Of a stretch of 64,000 nt of DNA, positions 32,984 through 43,739 are shown piece after piece. The notes beneath the pieces were generated by a model. It saw only the letters and a program-made list of their open reading frames with translations. It was not told where the DNA came from and did not search any database. The stretch's first letter is position 1. Every line of letters begins with the position of its first letter. The stretch is from Amoebidium appalachense. Its lineage: Eukaryota > Ichthyosporea. Position numbers and translations under genes: made by a program. Location of the stretch: contig CAVNZM010000004.1 of assembly GCA_963693365.1 (NCBI GenBank), positions 12,090,001-12,154,000 of the forward strand, written 5' to 3'.

Positions 32984-33713
32984 TGTGTATGTGTGTGTGT
33001 GTGTGTGTGTGTATGCGTGTGTGTGTGTGTGTTGGGGGGGGGGGGGGGGGGGGGGGAAGAGGTCAGCAACTGTGTAGAAATCTCCATTGGCTAACTGCTG
33101 TCAGAACCCCCCCCCCTCACCCCCATTACCACCACCACCACCCATCTAAAGACACTCGCGCACGCACAGACACACCTAGGCTTGTACCCCTTGCCCCCCC
33201 TTCCCCAACACCACCACCACCACCACCACCCTTTCCCCCCACCGGTCCGCCCTTCTTCTTCTCCCCCTCTCGGCACCTTCGCTCTGCTAACAGCATAACG
33301 ATACCCCATGGGCACTTGTTCAACTTAGCTCCTTTCATTACCATGCACCAACAGCCATCCTTGCGCCCTAAACCACGTGTAAATTTGTGCCTTCCCACTA
33401 CTCTGCCCTGCCATTCTCCCCTTTCCTTCTCACCCTCCAACTACACCTTTCAACACACACCCTTCCGTGAATTCCACTGCCTCCCCCCCACCCCCTCACC
33501 CCCCCCCCCCCCCCCCCAAAAAAAAAAAAAGACCGCGCTACACTTAGACCTCTCTTGCCCTTCCTACCCCCCATCTCCCTCCTCCTCATGACGACAGCTT
33601 AGTACCTATGCTAAGATTTATCCCCCCCCCCCCCCCCCTCCCCCCCCACAAACCCCCACACACACACACCCACAAACACACACACCGTGCTCTCCTTTCC
33701 CCCACTCCCCCCC

Positions 33714-33744
<31 letters not shown>

Positions 33745-34935
33745 AAAAAATAAGAGAGAGAGAGAAAGAAAAGAAAGATCCTTCCCTCCAACCTTCTCCA
33801 ACTTCTCATGAGCAGCCACACTTCCGGGCCTGTCCTTACTGTCTGATCACCCCCCTCCCCCTCCACCCCCCCCTCCTCTCCCGACCCCATGGCCTTAAGC
33901 TTACCTTTGCCAGCTTCCAGGGCTTTCCGTGCGGGAATCGGTTGCCGGCCTGCACGTGCAGCAGTTGTGAACTCATGCGCGGCAGCCACCACATGGTTAG
34001 ACCAGATGATTGGTTGCTACGGAAGTCCCAATAGGAACACAGCTCCGCATATCCATGCACCACATTGGGCACGGTTCTCGCGGCGCTCTTGCTGATTCGC
34101 AGGTTGAGCAGATGGATATTGTCGCCATAGCAACCGTTCACGCCACGGGTCCCGCAACCAATCGCTTCAATCGATTGGATCTTGATGCCCTCAGCCACAC
34201 GTGACAACGTGTCAACCAGGATCTGCGAGTCAATTTGATTGGTCGATGATGAGCCTGGCTGGTTCTGATTGGCCAATCGCACGTGCACCTCCACCACAAA
34301 ATCACGCACGTCGTAGCCAATCAACCGTTCGGGTGGGGGGGTTGGCTGTGTTGAGTCGCTGCCCCCAAGTTGGCGAAGAAGTGAAAGTGCCTGCAAGAGG
34401 TAAAACTATTAGGAGAACCCCACGAGAATACAAAGTGCACTACCCCAAGGCATGTTGCACTCTTATCTCAACACCTCCCCACATTCTTTCCTTGACCTCT
34501 GTTATCTCTCCCCCCCCCCCCCCCCCCCCGAGTCCCCCCCCCCCCCCCCAAAAAAAAAAAAAAAAAAAAAAAGCATACACATCCTTACACCCCTCTATTC
34601 AGTCACATCTGACATCTGACCGTACGGTAAAGCCTGCCAGCGTCCCCCCCCCCCCCCCCCCCTCCCCCTTCTCTCTCTCTCTCTCCCCCCCCCCCCCCCC
34701 CTCTCCCCCCCCCTCCCTCCCCCCCCACACTCCACCCCCCTCCCCCCCCCCCTCCCCCCCTCCGCCTCCCTTCAACATGCTGCCGCCAACTCGTCCTTCC
34801 CCACCCCCCCTTCTTTCCTGCTAATCTTGTACTCCCTTTCTACCGGGCTTGTACCTTGACAGATGTGCGATCAAAGTACTCATCTGCTCCTCATAACAGC
34901 ACGAAACCCCCAACTCCACCCCAGAAAGCCCTCTT

Positions 34936-34971
<36 letters not shown>

Positions 34972-35086
34972 CCGCCTCCCAAAACCCATTTGTATCTGAA
35001 AGACAACTTTGCCCATTCTACTCGCCCTTTCCCTCCTTTCGGTTACCCAAAAGATCCAGCCCTCATTTATACGACCACCGAGCCCT

Positions 35087-35117
<31 letters not shown>

Positions 35118-35958
35118 GCCCCCTTTCTCCCCTTTTTCTTTTTTCGTACCTGGGCGGATGGTAGGTGCTGCTCCTCAGCCAACTTGTTCAGGTACATGGC
35201 CATAAACCTATTCTGCGACTGAATTTTCTCCAACTGGAATTTGCCCTCCTCACTCGCAATCACAACCGTTTTGCTGTTCATCTTCCGCGCCCTTCCGCGG
35301 CTCTGGACCAGTGAAATTAGCGAATTTACGCCGTCGAATCGGATCACGAGATTGCAATCGGGCACGTCCAGGCCCTCCTCCAATACTGAAGTGCACACCA
35401 GCAGCCGTGTCTTGCCCTCTCGAAAAGCTTCAAGCGCGGTTTCCTGCTCGTCTGCCAAAAAAAAAAAAATTATGATTGGAAATACACCCCAAACCTAAAA
35501 TGTAGTGGTGGGGGGCATACATAGAGGAACAAAGAAGGGGAAAGGGGGTTGGTGGTGGTGGTAGTAGGGGGAGAGGGGGGAGGGGGGAGAGAGGGGGGAG
35601 TGAGAGAGAAAGAGAGAGAAGGAGAGGAAGTGTGAAAGGTAGAGGGAGAGAAAGGGAGAGTACTGCGCCGGAGGGGGGGGGGGGGGGGGGAGGGTGGGGG
35701 GGGGGGGAGCGGGTATGGAAGGGAGAGAGCAAGAGATGGACCAGAGAGCAAGCCCGTGGGAGGGAGGATAGCATTTGAAAGATAGAAGCATTAAGCAGGG
35801 TACTAAGACCATGATGGTTGGGAGGTAAAGAAATGCTTGGACGGTTGGGGTGAAGCAGCTATTTGGCCGCAGGGTGGGTGGGTGGGGGGGGGGGGGAGGG
35901 GGGGGGGAGGGGGGGGGGAGGGGGGGTGAGAGGGGGGGGGGGGGAGGGGATGGACTTT

Positions 35959-36000
<42 letters not shown>

Positions 36001-38619
36001 GGAGAGGGGGGGGGGGGGGGGGGGAAGGGGGGAGATGGAGGCGTGGTGCTGCTTATTGGTAATGGTGTGAACATGAAAGAGACTGATGCGAAATCGGATG
36101 TTTCACAAGGGGATTCAAAAGTTGAAAAATGCAAGAGGGAAGGTGAGGTGAGGGAAGGCTTCAAGGGGGCTAGGTAGAATTTTTTTTGGGGGGGAGGGGG
36201 GTCGCAAGTAGATTGATGGGTGGATTGACAGGTTGGAAAATCCAAATGGATGGCTGTGAAACGCGTGGAAGGAAGGTGAAAGCCACCCAGATGGGGGTGG
36301 GTGGGTGGGGGTGGGGGGTGGGGTGGGCTGTGGGGGAGGGGAAGGGAAGAGAGAGGGGTGGGGAGGGCAGGAGGGAGGGGGGAAGGGGGGAAGGGCGGGG
36401 TGGGCAGGTGGAGGGGAGGGGAAGCTAAAGGGGGTGGGTGGGGGTGGAGGTGGGGGTGGGGCGTGTAAGAGGGGGGGGGGGGGGGGGGGGGGAGGGAGAG
36501 TAAACACACCTTCCCACTGCATGCCATCCTCCCCCCCGTGCCCAACCACCATCATTGGCGCATACGCCTTCCCCACCTCCCTCTCTCCAACCACCTTAAG
36601 CAACGTGCGTGCCAAACTACGCGTCAGCACAAACACAAGAATTTTCGCACCCGGGCCTGCGCTGTGCAAAAGCTCCATAAGAATCCTCAGACGATCTGAA
36701 TCGTGGCCCACTCCATCTGCACGGGAAAGAACATATTCATCCGATAATCTGGTGTAGACGGATTTATCGCGATAATGCGATTTCAGCTCCTGTAGGCCGT
36801 AGTGTGCACCCAGCACGGTGCCGATCTCCACCACACCCATGAGCACCAGAATACTCTGCCCGAGTGCAAGTATGTCGTTTTGGCTCTGCCTGCGTGCATC
36901 ATCACACACCCCTCTGATCTTGCCACGTGCCTGGCCCATGCCCCCCAACCTGCCGGGAACAGGCGCCTTTAGTAACACAGCGTTTCATCGTCCCCTCTCC
37001 TATCTCCCCCTCTCTTTGTCCCCCCCCCCTCTTCCTCCCTCCCCCCTCCTCCCCCGGGTTAATCTTTGCTCTGCCGCCTGTCTGAAACCCTTCTCATTCC
37101 TAAACATAATCCTCCTCCCCCCCCCCCCCCCTGCCCCTCCCCCCTCCCCCCCCCCCAAAAAAAAAAATGCAATACACGTGCACATTCTTCCCTTCCATTT
37201 CGCCCATAACGCTCTGCCTTCTGTTCTTATCGGATTTATGACTAATCTCTCTACTCTCTCACGTACCCACTCAGGCACTCTCTCCCATTTACATGAATAC
37301 CCCTTCATTACAACCATTATCGAAGCCCAAGCGCCCCCCCCCCTGCCCCCCCCCCCCCCCCCCCCTCTTTTCCCCCCTCCACCCTCCACCCTCCTCCCCT
37401 CCCCCCCCTCCCCCCCCCCCCTCCACCCTCCTCCCCCCTCCCCCCCCCCTACCTTTCACACACACACACGTCATTCTTTGGCCCCTTTGCTCTTTTCTTC
37501 TTCCTACACGCCATCATCTGCAACCCCTTGCTTCACTTCTGGGACATTCAATCTTCTACTTAGGCACATGACCTCAAAGAAGTTCTTAACCATTTGCCCG
37601 AAACCCCCCAAAACACACACCCACGTACAAAGTTATCACTTTCCTCCCCATTTGGTCAAGATGGGTCGATTTTTACGTTTTTTGTGTGTGCCTGTGTGGC
37701 AGGGGCCGGGAGGGGCGGGGGGGCGGCGGGGAGGGGGGAGGGGGGGGGGGGGGGGGGGGGGCAGCAGGAGAGGGGAGGAGTGACTGCGGGGGGGGGGGGG
37801 GGGGGGGGGGGGGGGTGTCATAAATGATTTTTCAGGCAGATGCAAGATGGGGCAACGGATGGGTCGGGTCAGTGCGTAATGAGTGTAATGAATACGGTTT
37901 TCTGTTTGGACAGGGAGGGAGGGGGGGGGAGAAAGAGGGGGGAGGGGGGGAGGAGAAAGAGGATGACAGGAGCAACCCACCTAGTGACCAGCTCACCAAA
38001 AGTCAGCATGCGCTGATCAATCATGTCCAGCCCCCCTCCACGATTTGCGCCGCCAACTCCTGGATTTTTCTCACAACGCCAGTAAGAAACCTAAATTCCG
38101 CATCTGAAAGTTGCGCAATCTTCACCTCCTCTTCGTGAGACGGACGGGGGATATCCAATGGGCGATAGATGGGGGCATCGCAGTAGTAAGAGGAGAGTTT
38201 TAGGCGGGCATTGTCTGCTTTGGCGAAGTTTTCGGCGGCAAAAGGCGATGCGGTCAGGCCGAGAAGACGAGGGCGGTTGGTGGGAGGTAGTAGGCGGATT
38301 GCATCTAGCACGGGCATGTACTTGTGGTCTCCTGGGGGGGTTGCAAAAGGTTTGTGTGTGTGCCGAAAAGTGGGGGGGGGGGGGGGGGGGAGGGGGGCAG
38401 CGGAAGACGGTGCTGGAAAAAGTTCAATGGAGATTCAATGGAGGGGGGGGGGGGGGGGGGGGGTGTTGCGGGAAAGGGGGAGACGGGGAGGCTGAAGGGT
38501 GAAGGGGGGGGGGGGGGGGGGGGTGGCCAGGGCCATTAGGTGATGTTTAAAGGGGTAAGAAAGAAGGCTATAGACACGTGTAATTGTGTGTGTGTGTGTG
38601 TGTGTGCGTGTGTATGTGT

Positions 38620-38652
<33 letters not shown>

Positions 38653-39103
38653 AAAAATGGGCACACAGGCAAGCTTGAGCCACCTCTACCACACCATCAA
38701 TACATGGCAAAGCAATAGACACAGCACCCGATATCTCTTGAAATAACTAATAACCTATCCACCCGTAATAGACACAACACCCGATATTTCTTGAACTAAC
38801 TGATAACCTATCCACCTGTAATAGACACAACACCCGATATTTCTTGAACTAACTGATAACCTATACACCTGTAATAGACACAACACCCGATATCTCTTGA
38901 ACTAACTGATAACCTATCCACCTGTAATAGACACAACACCCGATATCTCTTGAACTAACTGATAACCTATCCACCTGTAATAGACACAACACCCGATATC
39001 TCTTGAACTAGTGACAACCTATCCACCTGTAAAGCCACACCCCGTCAACAGCATCAGCACACGTGCTCTTTCCAAACTCATGATCCCTTTGGCCCCTCCC
39101 CCC

Positions 39104-39145
<42 letters not shown>

Positions 39146-39281
39146 CCTTCTTTATCCCCCGGCCCTTATCCTTTGATGTTAAGATCTGCATATTCACGAT
39201 TACATTCACCATCCATGTGACAGCCCTTCGCACCATTTACCCACCCATCACCCCCTTTCCATGGCCCCATGTCAGACCTTC

Positions 39282-39318
<37 letters not shown>

Positions 39319-39804
39319 ACCCCCACCCACCTACCCACCCACACACACACACACCTCGCCCCTTTCTTACTTGGCCCAAAAATTCTACTTTCGCCCCCCC
39401 CCCCCCCCCCCCCCCTCCCCCCCCCCCTCCCCTCCCCCCCTCCCCTCCGGTCTTGCCCTCTCTGAGCTCTCTCCCCTTCCTCCCCATCTCTTCCGTCCGA
39501 CACGCAAGAAAACACACAAACTCCTCCATCCGTTCGAATCTCTCCTGTTCCGCGTTTTCGGTCACCTGCTTTTGCCTCCAACTCTCGTTGTTTTCTCCCC
39601 GTCCTCATCTCCCTTTTCGTACTGCCTTGTTTGGTAAACCCCCCCCCCCCCCCCCCCCCCCCCTCTTCCCCCAGCACATCCATATTTTACTCCCCACTCC
39701 TTTTCATGGCCAAACTATCTCACCCACCCACCCCGTTCCTCACCCCAATACTCACACCGGGGCCATAGGTATCCCCCCCCCTCCCCCCTTTACGTAGTAT
39801 ACCC

Positions 39805-39835
<31 letters not shown>

Positions 39836-39859
39836 AAAAAAAAGCATACACACAAACAC

Positions 39860-39894
<35 letters not shown>

Positions 39895-41330
39895 TCCCCT
39901 CGCCCCCTCAAAAAAAAAAAAAAAAAAAAAAAAAGGTTGTGCAATTTGCTCCTGCTGGGGCAAGCACATTGTGGCTCATAAGCCTGTTTTCGGACTATAG
40001 TAACTCTCACTCCCCGCCACCCCCTCCCCCCCCCCCCCCCCCCCCCCCCTCTTCCCCACAAACACCCCTTCCCCTTTTTCTCTTCTGCCCCAAGTACCAA
40101 ACCTCACTCCACCACCACCTTATCTACCGTAAGCCACAAATGTAGGGAGAAACCGTGGGCAAAAACCAACTAAATGGCAAAGACAGGAGAAAGGCACCTG
40201 TGGCATGGTGTGCCTCGTCAACCACACACACGCAGAAGTGATCCAGTCGGATCAGCCCATTGCGGATCAGATCCACCAATGAGCCCGCAGTGGCCACCAG
40301 CACATCAAATCTGCCCCCGTGCAGTTGCCTCACCAATGTTGGGGTTTTCGTTTCGCTGCACATCCGGCACACACTCAGCCCTGTTTCCACGGCAATTGCC
40401 TGGCCCTGTGGATTGGCAAAACATCAGTAAAAGATATTCTTACATCTGTTCTAACCCTGTACCAGAATCACACCATCCAAGCCAAAGTTACGAAAAAATA
40501 CGAAGGAAGTACATGCATAATGCATGCCAGGAGGGATGACACGGACAGTGAGGTAAGGGTGTAAGCCCCTAGTACACCAGCAGTTAGAACCCCCCCCCCC
40601 CCCCCCCCCCCCTCCTTCCCCCCCCCTCCCCCCCCCCCCCCCCTCCGGCTACACACCGGCACCACCACCACACACATACGTCCACCCACCACGCACAACC
40701 ACACTCATAACAACACACATGTCACCACCACCACCACCTGTTCAATCAGGGGTTCTGTGCTGTATTCAAGTATATCTTGCGCAGTTTGAGGGTGAAGGGG
40801 GACACTGGGAGTCGAAAACGGGGGGAGGGGAAGGCGGGGGGTGAGGGGGGGGGGGGGGGAGTGCTGGGTGATTGGGTCAGTGTGTTTGTGTGTGTGCAGT
40901 TAAAGGGGGGGAAGGCGGGGGAGGACGACATTGCAGGGTGGGACAGAATAGAGAGCAGCTTATGCTTTCCTACTCCCCCTCAATCCGCACCCCCCCCCCC
41001 CCCCATCTCTCCCCCTCCCCCCTGCACCCCCCCCCCCCCCCCCCCTCTCACCCCGTTTGCCGTCCCAAGTTCCGAACACCAATTTTTTTTCCGTGTGAGC
41101 TTAAATGCCCCCAGTTTCACCCAAATCACATCCCACCCCCCACCCCATGCCGCTTCTTCCTCATTTTCCTTAGTGGCTCTATGAGGGGATGCGGGGGAAG
41201 GGGGGAGGGGGGGGAAGGGGGGGAGGGGGGAGGGGGAACTAATGCAATGAAAATACGAAAGGCCCAGAGGGGCAGAGAAGGCCACAATCCCCCCTCCCCC
41301 CCTCCCTCCCTCCCCTCTCTCGCCCCCTTC

Positions 41331-41363
<33 letters not shown>

Positions 41364-41881
41364 AAATGAAAAAAAGCAGAAATACAAAAAATATCCAGGC
41401 AAGAGACATTAGAACAGTCTATAACCCCCCCCTCCCCCCCCCCCCCCCCCCTCCCCCTCCCCCTCCCCCCCTTTCTCCCCCCTTCCCGAAAACAAAAAAG
41501 AAAAACAAGAAATAAAAAAAAAGAAGCAGAGATACAAAAAAATGCAGGTGAGAGACATTAGAACAGAGTCTGTCAGCAGGGGAGCTCTACGGTTCAAAGA
41601 AAATGTGTTCGACTGTTTTTCATCCAGCTCTGGGGGGGAAAGAGGATGCTGGGGGGGGGGGGGGGAAAGGGGAATAGATACTAATTAGATTTTTGTTTGC
41701 AAAAAGTGAGAGTAGATGAGGCTTGGGCAAACATCCACACATTTCCCCTTTCCTCACAGAATTTCAAATCTTATCGGACCAGTGGAACTCCATAAAGTGA
41801 AGATATCACTGGAAACAAGCTGCTATGGGGTGGTGGCAGTTGATGTAGTATTTTTTTCTCTCTCTCCCCCTTTTTTTTTTT

Positions 41882-41912
<31 letters not shown>

Positions 41913-42666
41913 GGGAGGGGGGGGGAGGGGGGGGGAATACCTGCTGAAAGACCAGCGGCACCCTCTCCACCAAAAACAGAGCCATCTTGTCTCTGTTGAG
42001 TGCCTTCATGCGATAGATCAACATGGCTGCTACCAGGGTCTTCCCTGCACCCGTCTCAGCAACTAGCACAATGTCCTGAAGAAGCGCCTCGAGGTACGCC
42101 TTGATTTGGTAATCCCGTGGCGTTTTTACGACACATCCCTCCCAGGAAAACTCCTCTGGAACAGAAGGGCTTGCAAACCGAATGGGGGTGGTTGGTTTCG
42201 ATGCCACCTGTGCGGCCAAACGGGATTTCCACCCGCCTTCAGACCCATCATCGGGCACCCCATCATCATTCACGATGATATGATAATTCGTCTCACCCCG
42301 TTGTTGGACGTTTGAAAAACGAGGGTATGCCTCCCACCATTTTTCCTTGGGGCCAAGTTGGATCCCATCGATGCACACCTTGTCAGAGCCAAAACTGATA
42401 ACGTGTGTGCTTGAAGGCCCTGCTGCTAGCTCTTTACCCAGCGAAGATTTGCAATGATGACACGCCACGTCGCTCTTTATGAAATTCTTCTTGCTGTTGC
42501 CCCCTTTGGCCAGAGGTCTCAGTTCGACTTTTTCGGTTGCGAATGCTTTGTGCTCGGGCTTGATTGATAAGTGGACGTCCTTGCTACCCTTTACAAAGAA
42601 AAATATTTCGTCTGTCGCGAAAAGCTTGCGGTGGCAGGCCAAGCAGGCAAGCCCACTGGTTGCCAT
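23592..42666 (-). CDS. Multidomain RNA-silencing protein: Zn beta-tent - DExH helicase - RdRP - nucleotidyltransferase - KH-like - CYTH-like tail
   Basis: Predicted to make and process secondary small RNA or dsRNA from RNA templates. Exons (minus): 41941-42666, 40198-40405, 37981-38331, 36510-36949, 35150-35451, 33905-34390, 28671-32888, 26316-27158, 24430-25239, 23592-23690. Phases agree at every join through exon 8, except for one missing base in a C6 run at 38031-38036 that breaks exon 3. With that base the model is about 2,827 residues. ATG 42666 is the first in-frame ATG after an upstream in-frame stop. Domains: Zn beta-tent 1-135, helicase 190-660, linker/RRM-like 677-838, RdRP about 1000-1800, nucleotidyltransferase 1975-2240, KH-like about 2295-2345, CYTH-like 2526-2790. 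The last two junctions (exons 8/9 and 9/10) are the weakest. The helicase-RdRP core could not be two genes: exon 5 (helicase motif VI), exon 6 and exon 7 (RdRP) splice in phase 0 without any stop or start. Confidence 0.8.
24430..25239 (-). other. Exon 9: region resembling CYTH-fold (Cet1-type) RNA triphosphatase
   Basis: Order of features: SVQLRARK strand, [20 protein letters not shown] followed by [17 protein letters not shown], then a CEISLDFD strand near residue 2746. In Cet1-type RNA triphosphatases the same order is an ExExK strand, a D-x-R-(I/L)-S strand with a following Pro, an R-x-K-x-R-x-S strand, and an E-x-E-L-(D/E) strand. The first glutamate strand is changed (QLR), so activity is uncertain. 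Resemblance judged by eye only. Confidence 0.35.
25240..26315. other. Intron 8 of the fusion gene: poly-C-rich
   Basis: C-runs at about 25278-25294, 25512-25555, 25645-25663, 25741-25786, 25878-25897 and 26096-26123 with short unique pieces. The minus-strand stretch at 25459-25501 looks protein-like ([13 protein letters not shown]) but its phase does not fit the flanking exons. Confidence 0.6.
26316..27158 (-). other. Exon 8: uncharacterised helical region with a KH-like segment
   Basis: Phase 0 in and out. The stretch from [17 protein letters not shown] through [15 protein letters not shown] to EELLRL has the beta-alpha spacing and G-x-x-x-A-I ending of a KH RNA-binding fold, though the GxxG loop is not clear. 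The rest is not recognised. Ends at ATG|GTGGGT; an alternative donor five bases upstream would change the phase. Confidence 0.45.
27443..28023. mobile_element. piggyBac-like MITE (non-autonomous), intron 7 of the fusion gene
   Basis: TTAA at 27443-27446 and 28020-28023 flank 13-bp inverted repeats CCTCTTGAGGACC (27447-27459) and GGTCCTCAACAGG (28007-28019), which match at 12 of 13 positions. TTAA target duplication with short C-rich ends is the hallmark of piggyBac-type elements. The interior (about 550 bp) has no transposase, so it would depend on one elsewhere. Confidence 0.72.
28081..28670. repeat. G-runs and purine tract, intron 7
   Basis: G-runs at 28081-28113, 28198-28214, 28451-28514 and 28615-28631 with a T-run before the last. 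This C-rich part of the transcript starts about 25 bases after the 5' splice site at 28671. Confidence 0.9.
28671..29480 (-). other. Pol-beta-type terminal nucleotidyltransferase (Cid12/TUTase-like) domain
   Basis: Shares an exon with the RdRP. Motif [19 protein letters not shown] gives G1991-S1992, ten spacer residues, then D2003-x-D2005. The third acidic residue is D2082 in ALNMDVTV. Downstream are the helical [18 protein letters not shown] and [17 protein letters not shown] segments that match the central and PAP-associated region of non-canonical poly(A)/poly(U) polymerases. All three catalytic Asp are present, so it could add nucleotides to RNA 3' ends. In fission yeast and nematodes this activity is a separate partner of the RdRP. 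Confidence 0.8.
29960..32888 (-). other. Cellular RNA-dependent RNA polymerase domain (QDE-1/RDR family)
   Basis: Part of the 4.2-kb exon 7. Family signatures in order: [14 protein letters not shown] (about residue 1300), YGPGVKM, the [14 protein letters not shown] block, and the catalytic [16 protein letters not shown], with DLDGD at 1575-1579 (30666-30680). The three metal-binding Asp are intact, so polymerase activity is expected. This is the double-psi beta-barrel polymerase of eukaryotic RNA silencing, unrelated to viral RdRPs. A 12-residue acidic duplication (30422-30483) interrupts the region after the active site. Confidence 0.93.
30422..30483. repeat. 36-bp tandem duplication within the RdRP coding exon
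   Basis: The 26-base core at 30422-30447 recurs at 30458-30483 with one mismatch. The frame is kept and 12 acidic residues (GSDDE-x-SL) are doubled near residue 1640. Confidence 0.9.
32890..33056. repeat. (GT)n plus G-run abutting the RdRP exon acceptor
   Basis: GT repeats 32890-33031 then G-run 33033-33056. On the minus strand the CA array ends in the CAG acceptor of exon 7 (first base 32888). Confidence 0.95.
33057..33904. other. Intron 6 of the fusion gene: C-rich
   Basis: Pyrimidine-rich with C-runs at 33497-33517, 33622-33637 and 33707-33734, A-runs, and CA repeats. No coding segment. Confidence 0.6.
33905..34390 (-). other. Exon 6: linker between helicase and RdRP, possibly RRM-like
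   Basis: Encodes 162 residues, phase 0 on both sides. The alternating beta/alpha pattern around [21 protein letters not shown] and [10 protein letters not shown] is compatible with the RRM-like domain found at the N terminus of many cellular RdRPs, or with a Dicer-type dimerisation domain. Not decided. Confidence 0.4.
35452..36509. other. Intron 4 of the fusion gene
   Basis: Holds an A-run directly before the exon 5 acceptor (T-run in the transcript), a purine tract 35500-35720, G-runs 35880-36025 with a short GT repeat, and G-rich DNA to 36495. No exon seen. Confidence 0.6.
38332..40197. other. Intron 2 of the fusion gene
   Basis: Contains G-runs (38372-38390, 38442-38463, 38503-38523, 38622-38650), the 53-bp minisatellite, and C-runs from 39106 to 40048. 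No coding segment found. Confidence 0.6.
38714..39030. repeat. 53-bp minisatellite, six copies, intron 2 of the fusion gene
   Basis: Copies start at 38714, 38767, 38820, 38873, 38926 and 38979. The unit contains ACACCCGATATCTCTTGAAC and CTGATAACCTATCCACCTGT. Copies differ by a few substitutions, and the last has a small deletion. Confidence 0.95.
40406..41940. other. Intron 1 of the fusion gene
   Basis: C-runs at 40590-40650 and 40990-41045, GA-rich and C-rich tracts to 41480, and T/G-runs at 41871-41915 next to the exon 1 donor. No coding segment. Confidence 0.6.
41941..42666 (-). other. Exon 1: zinc-binding beta-tent domain plus helicase motifs Q/I
   Basis: Two zinc knuckles, C8-x2-C11 and C69-x2-C72, about 58 residues apart, enclose beta-rich sequence and are followed by a [12 protein letters not shown] strand and a KWWEAYPRF stretch. 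Spacing and strand pattern resemble the RIG-I C-terminal RNA-end-binding domain and the related Yippee/MSS4 beta-tent folds. The helicase begins after a linker: TPRDYQ (Q motif) and ETGAGKT at 204-210 (Walker A). The exon ends in phase 0 at CAG|GTATTC. Confidence 0.6.
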
Positions 42667-43739
42667 AGTGAAATCACCACCCAAAGCTCTGGTGGCAATG
42701 GGGCTCCTGGATGTGCAATGTTGGAAATGATACCATCGTCAGCGGAACAGTGGTCAATTGAAGATCTGTAGAAAAATTTGATGATTAGTATTATATTAGA
42801 CCATGTGTGTAATCGATTTATGAAGAAATAGAGAGAGCTCTGACAGCCTCAAACAGCAACCAAGGGTGACCATGAGCAACATGGCATGCATGCACATGTT
42901 CGGAAAGTGGGTGGCTATGATAGATCTACGGTATCATCGGTGAGATAAGTACCAAATTCCTTACCTTTTAGCCACAGCGCAGTATCTTTGCCTAAAAACT
43001 AGAACTTCCTGACACATCTGTGGAATTCAGAGAAACATTCGCAACCCATCACAAGGCAAGATGGAGGGAACACGGCCCTCTCAGAACACCGGCAGGACCC
43101 TTCCTGTATAGCACAGGCTGCCTGTGGCAGCGGCAAGTTTCGGCAACACGAAATGAATGCTGATTGGTGGAATCCACATGTCATTGGAAGACGGCGAGCG
43201 AATTCGAAGGTGCATGTAATTTATCTCAGAAGTTAACTTTTTTTTTTTTTTGCCTGAATACAGACAACCCACATGAATCCAAAAAAAAAAAAAGGAATCA
43301 AAATGAGAAGCTATATTGTGTATGCCATACATCGGTAACATCAAAACGGTTTGATCTTTCAACATCAATTACATAAGCAACAACTGGAGCAATTATTGAC
43401 AAAGCAAATCTATTGATGAAAAGTCACGCAAACGGGACAGTCATAACATTTTTGGCAACAATGTACGACCTGACACGAAAACGAAAACATGGCCAGTCGA
43501 CGTCATGTGACAGACAGCGTGGCAGTCCACATGTATACACATACAGTGTGTGTTTGTCTTGTGCTACTCTAAAAGGAGGCCTTGCATTGCAGGTGGGAAA
43601 GCGGTGCTTACAGTCGCCCGAGTATGTACAATAGCGTATGCACATCACGTGTGTGGCATGCGCACATGCATCCCGTTCATGATCGACTCCAGGGGGATGA
43701 TTTATCTTTCTCTCTCTCTCAGTTTTTTAAAAAGGGGAT

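Larger units (their letters stand above)
35150..40405 (-). other. Exons 2-5: DExH helicase core of Dicer/RIG-I type
   Basis: Exon 2 (40198-40405) carries motif Ib-like VATAGSL and motif II DEAH at 305-308 followed by HATGD, as in Dicer and RIG-I-like helicases. Exon 3 (37981-38331) has motif III LTAS at 337-340. Exon 4 (36510-36949) is the helical insertion and the start of RecA domain 2 (KILVFVLTR). Exon 5 has motif [18 protein letters not shown] and motif VI QSRGRAR at 625-631. All ATPase motifs are present, so an active RNA translocase is expected. Confidence 0.82.

Noticed and set aside
38714-39030. CRISPR-like array
   Set aside because: The 53-bp units are contiguous tandem copies without unique spacers, inside a eukaryotic intron.
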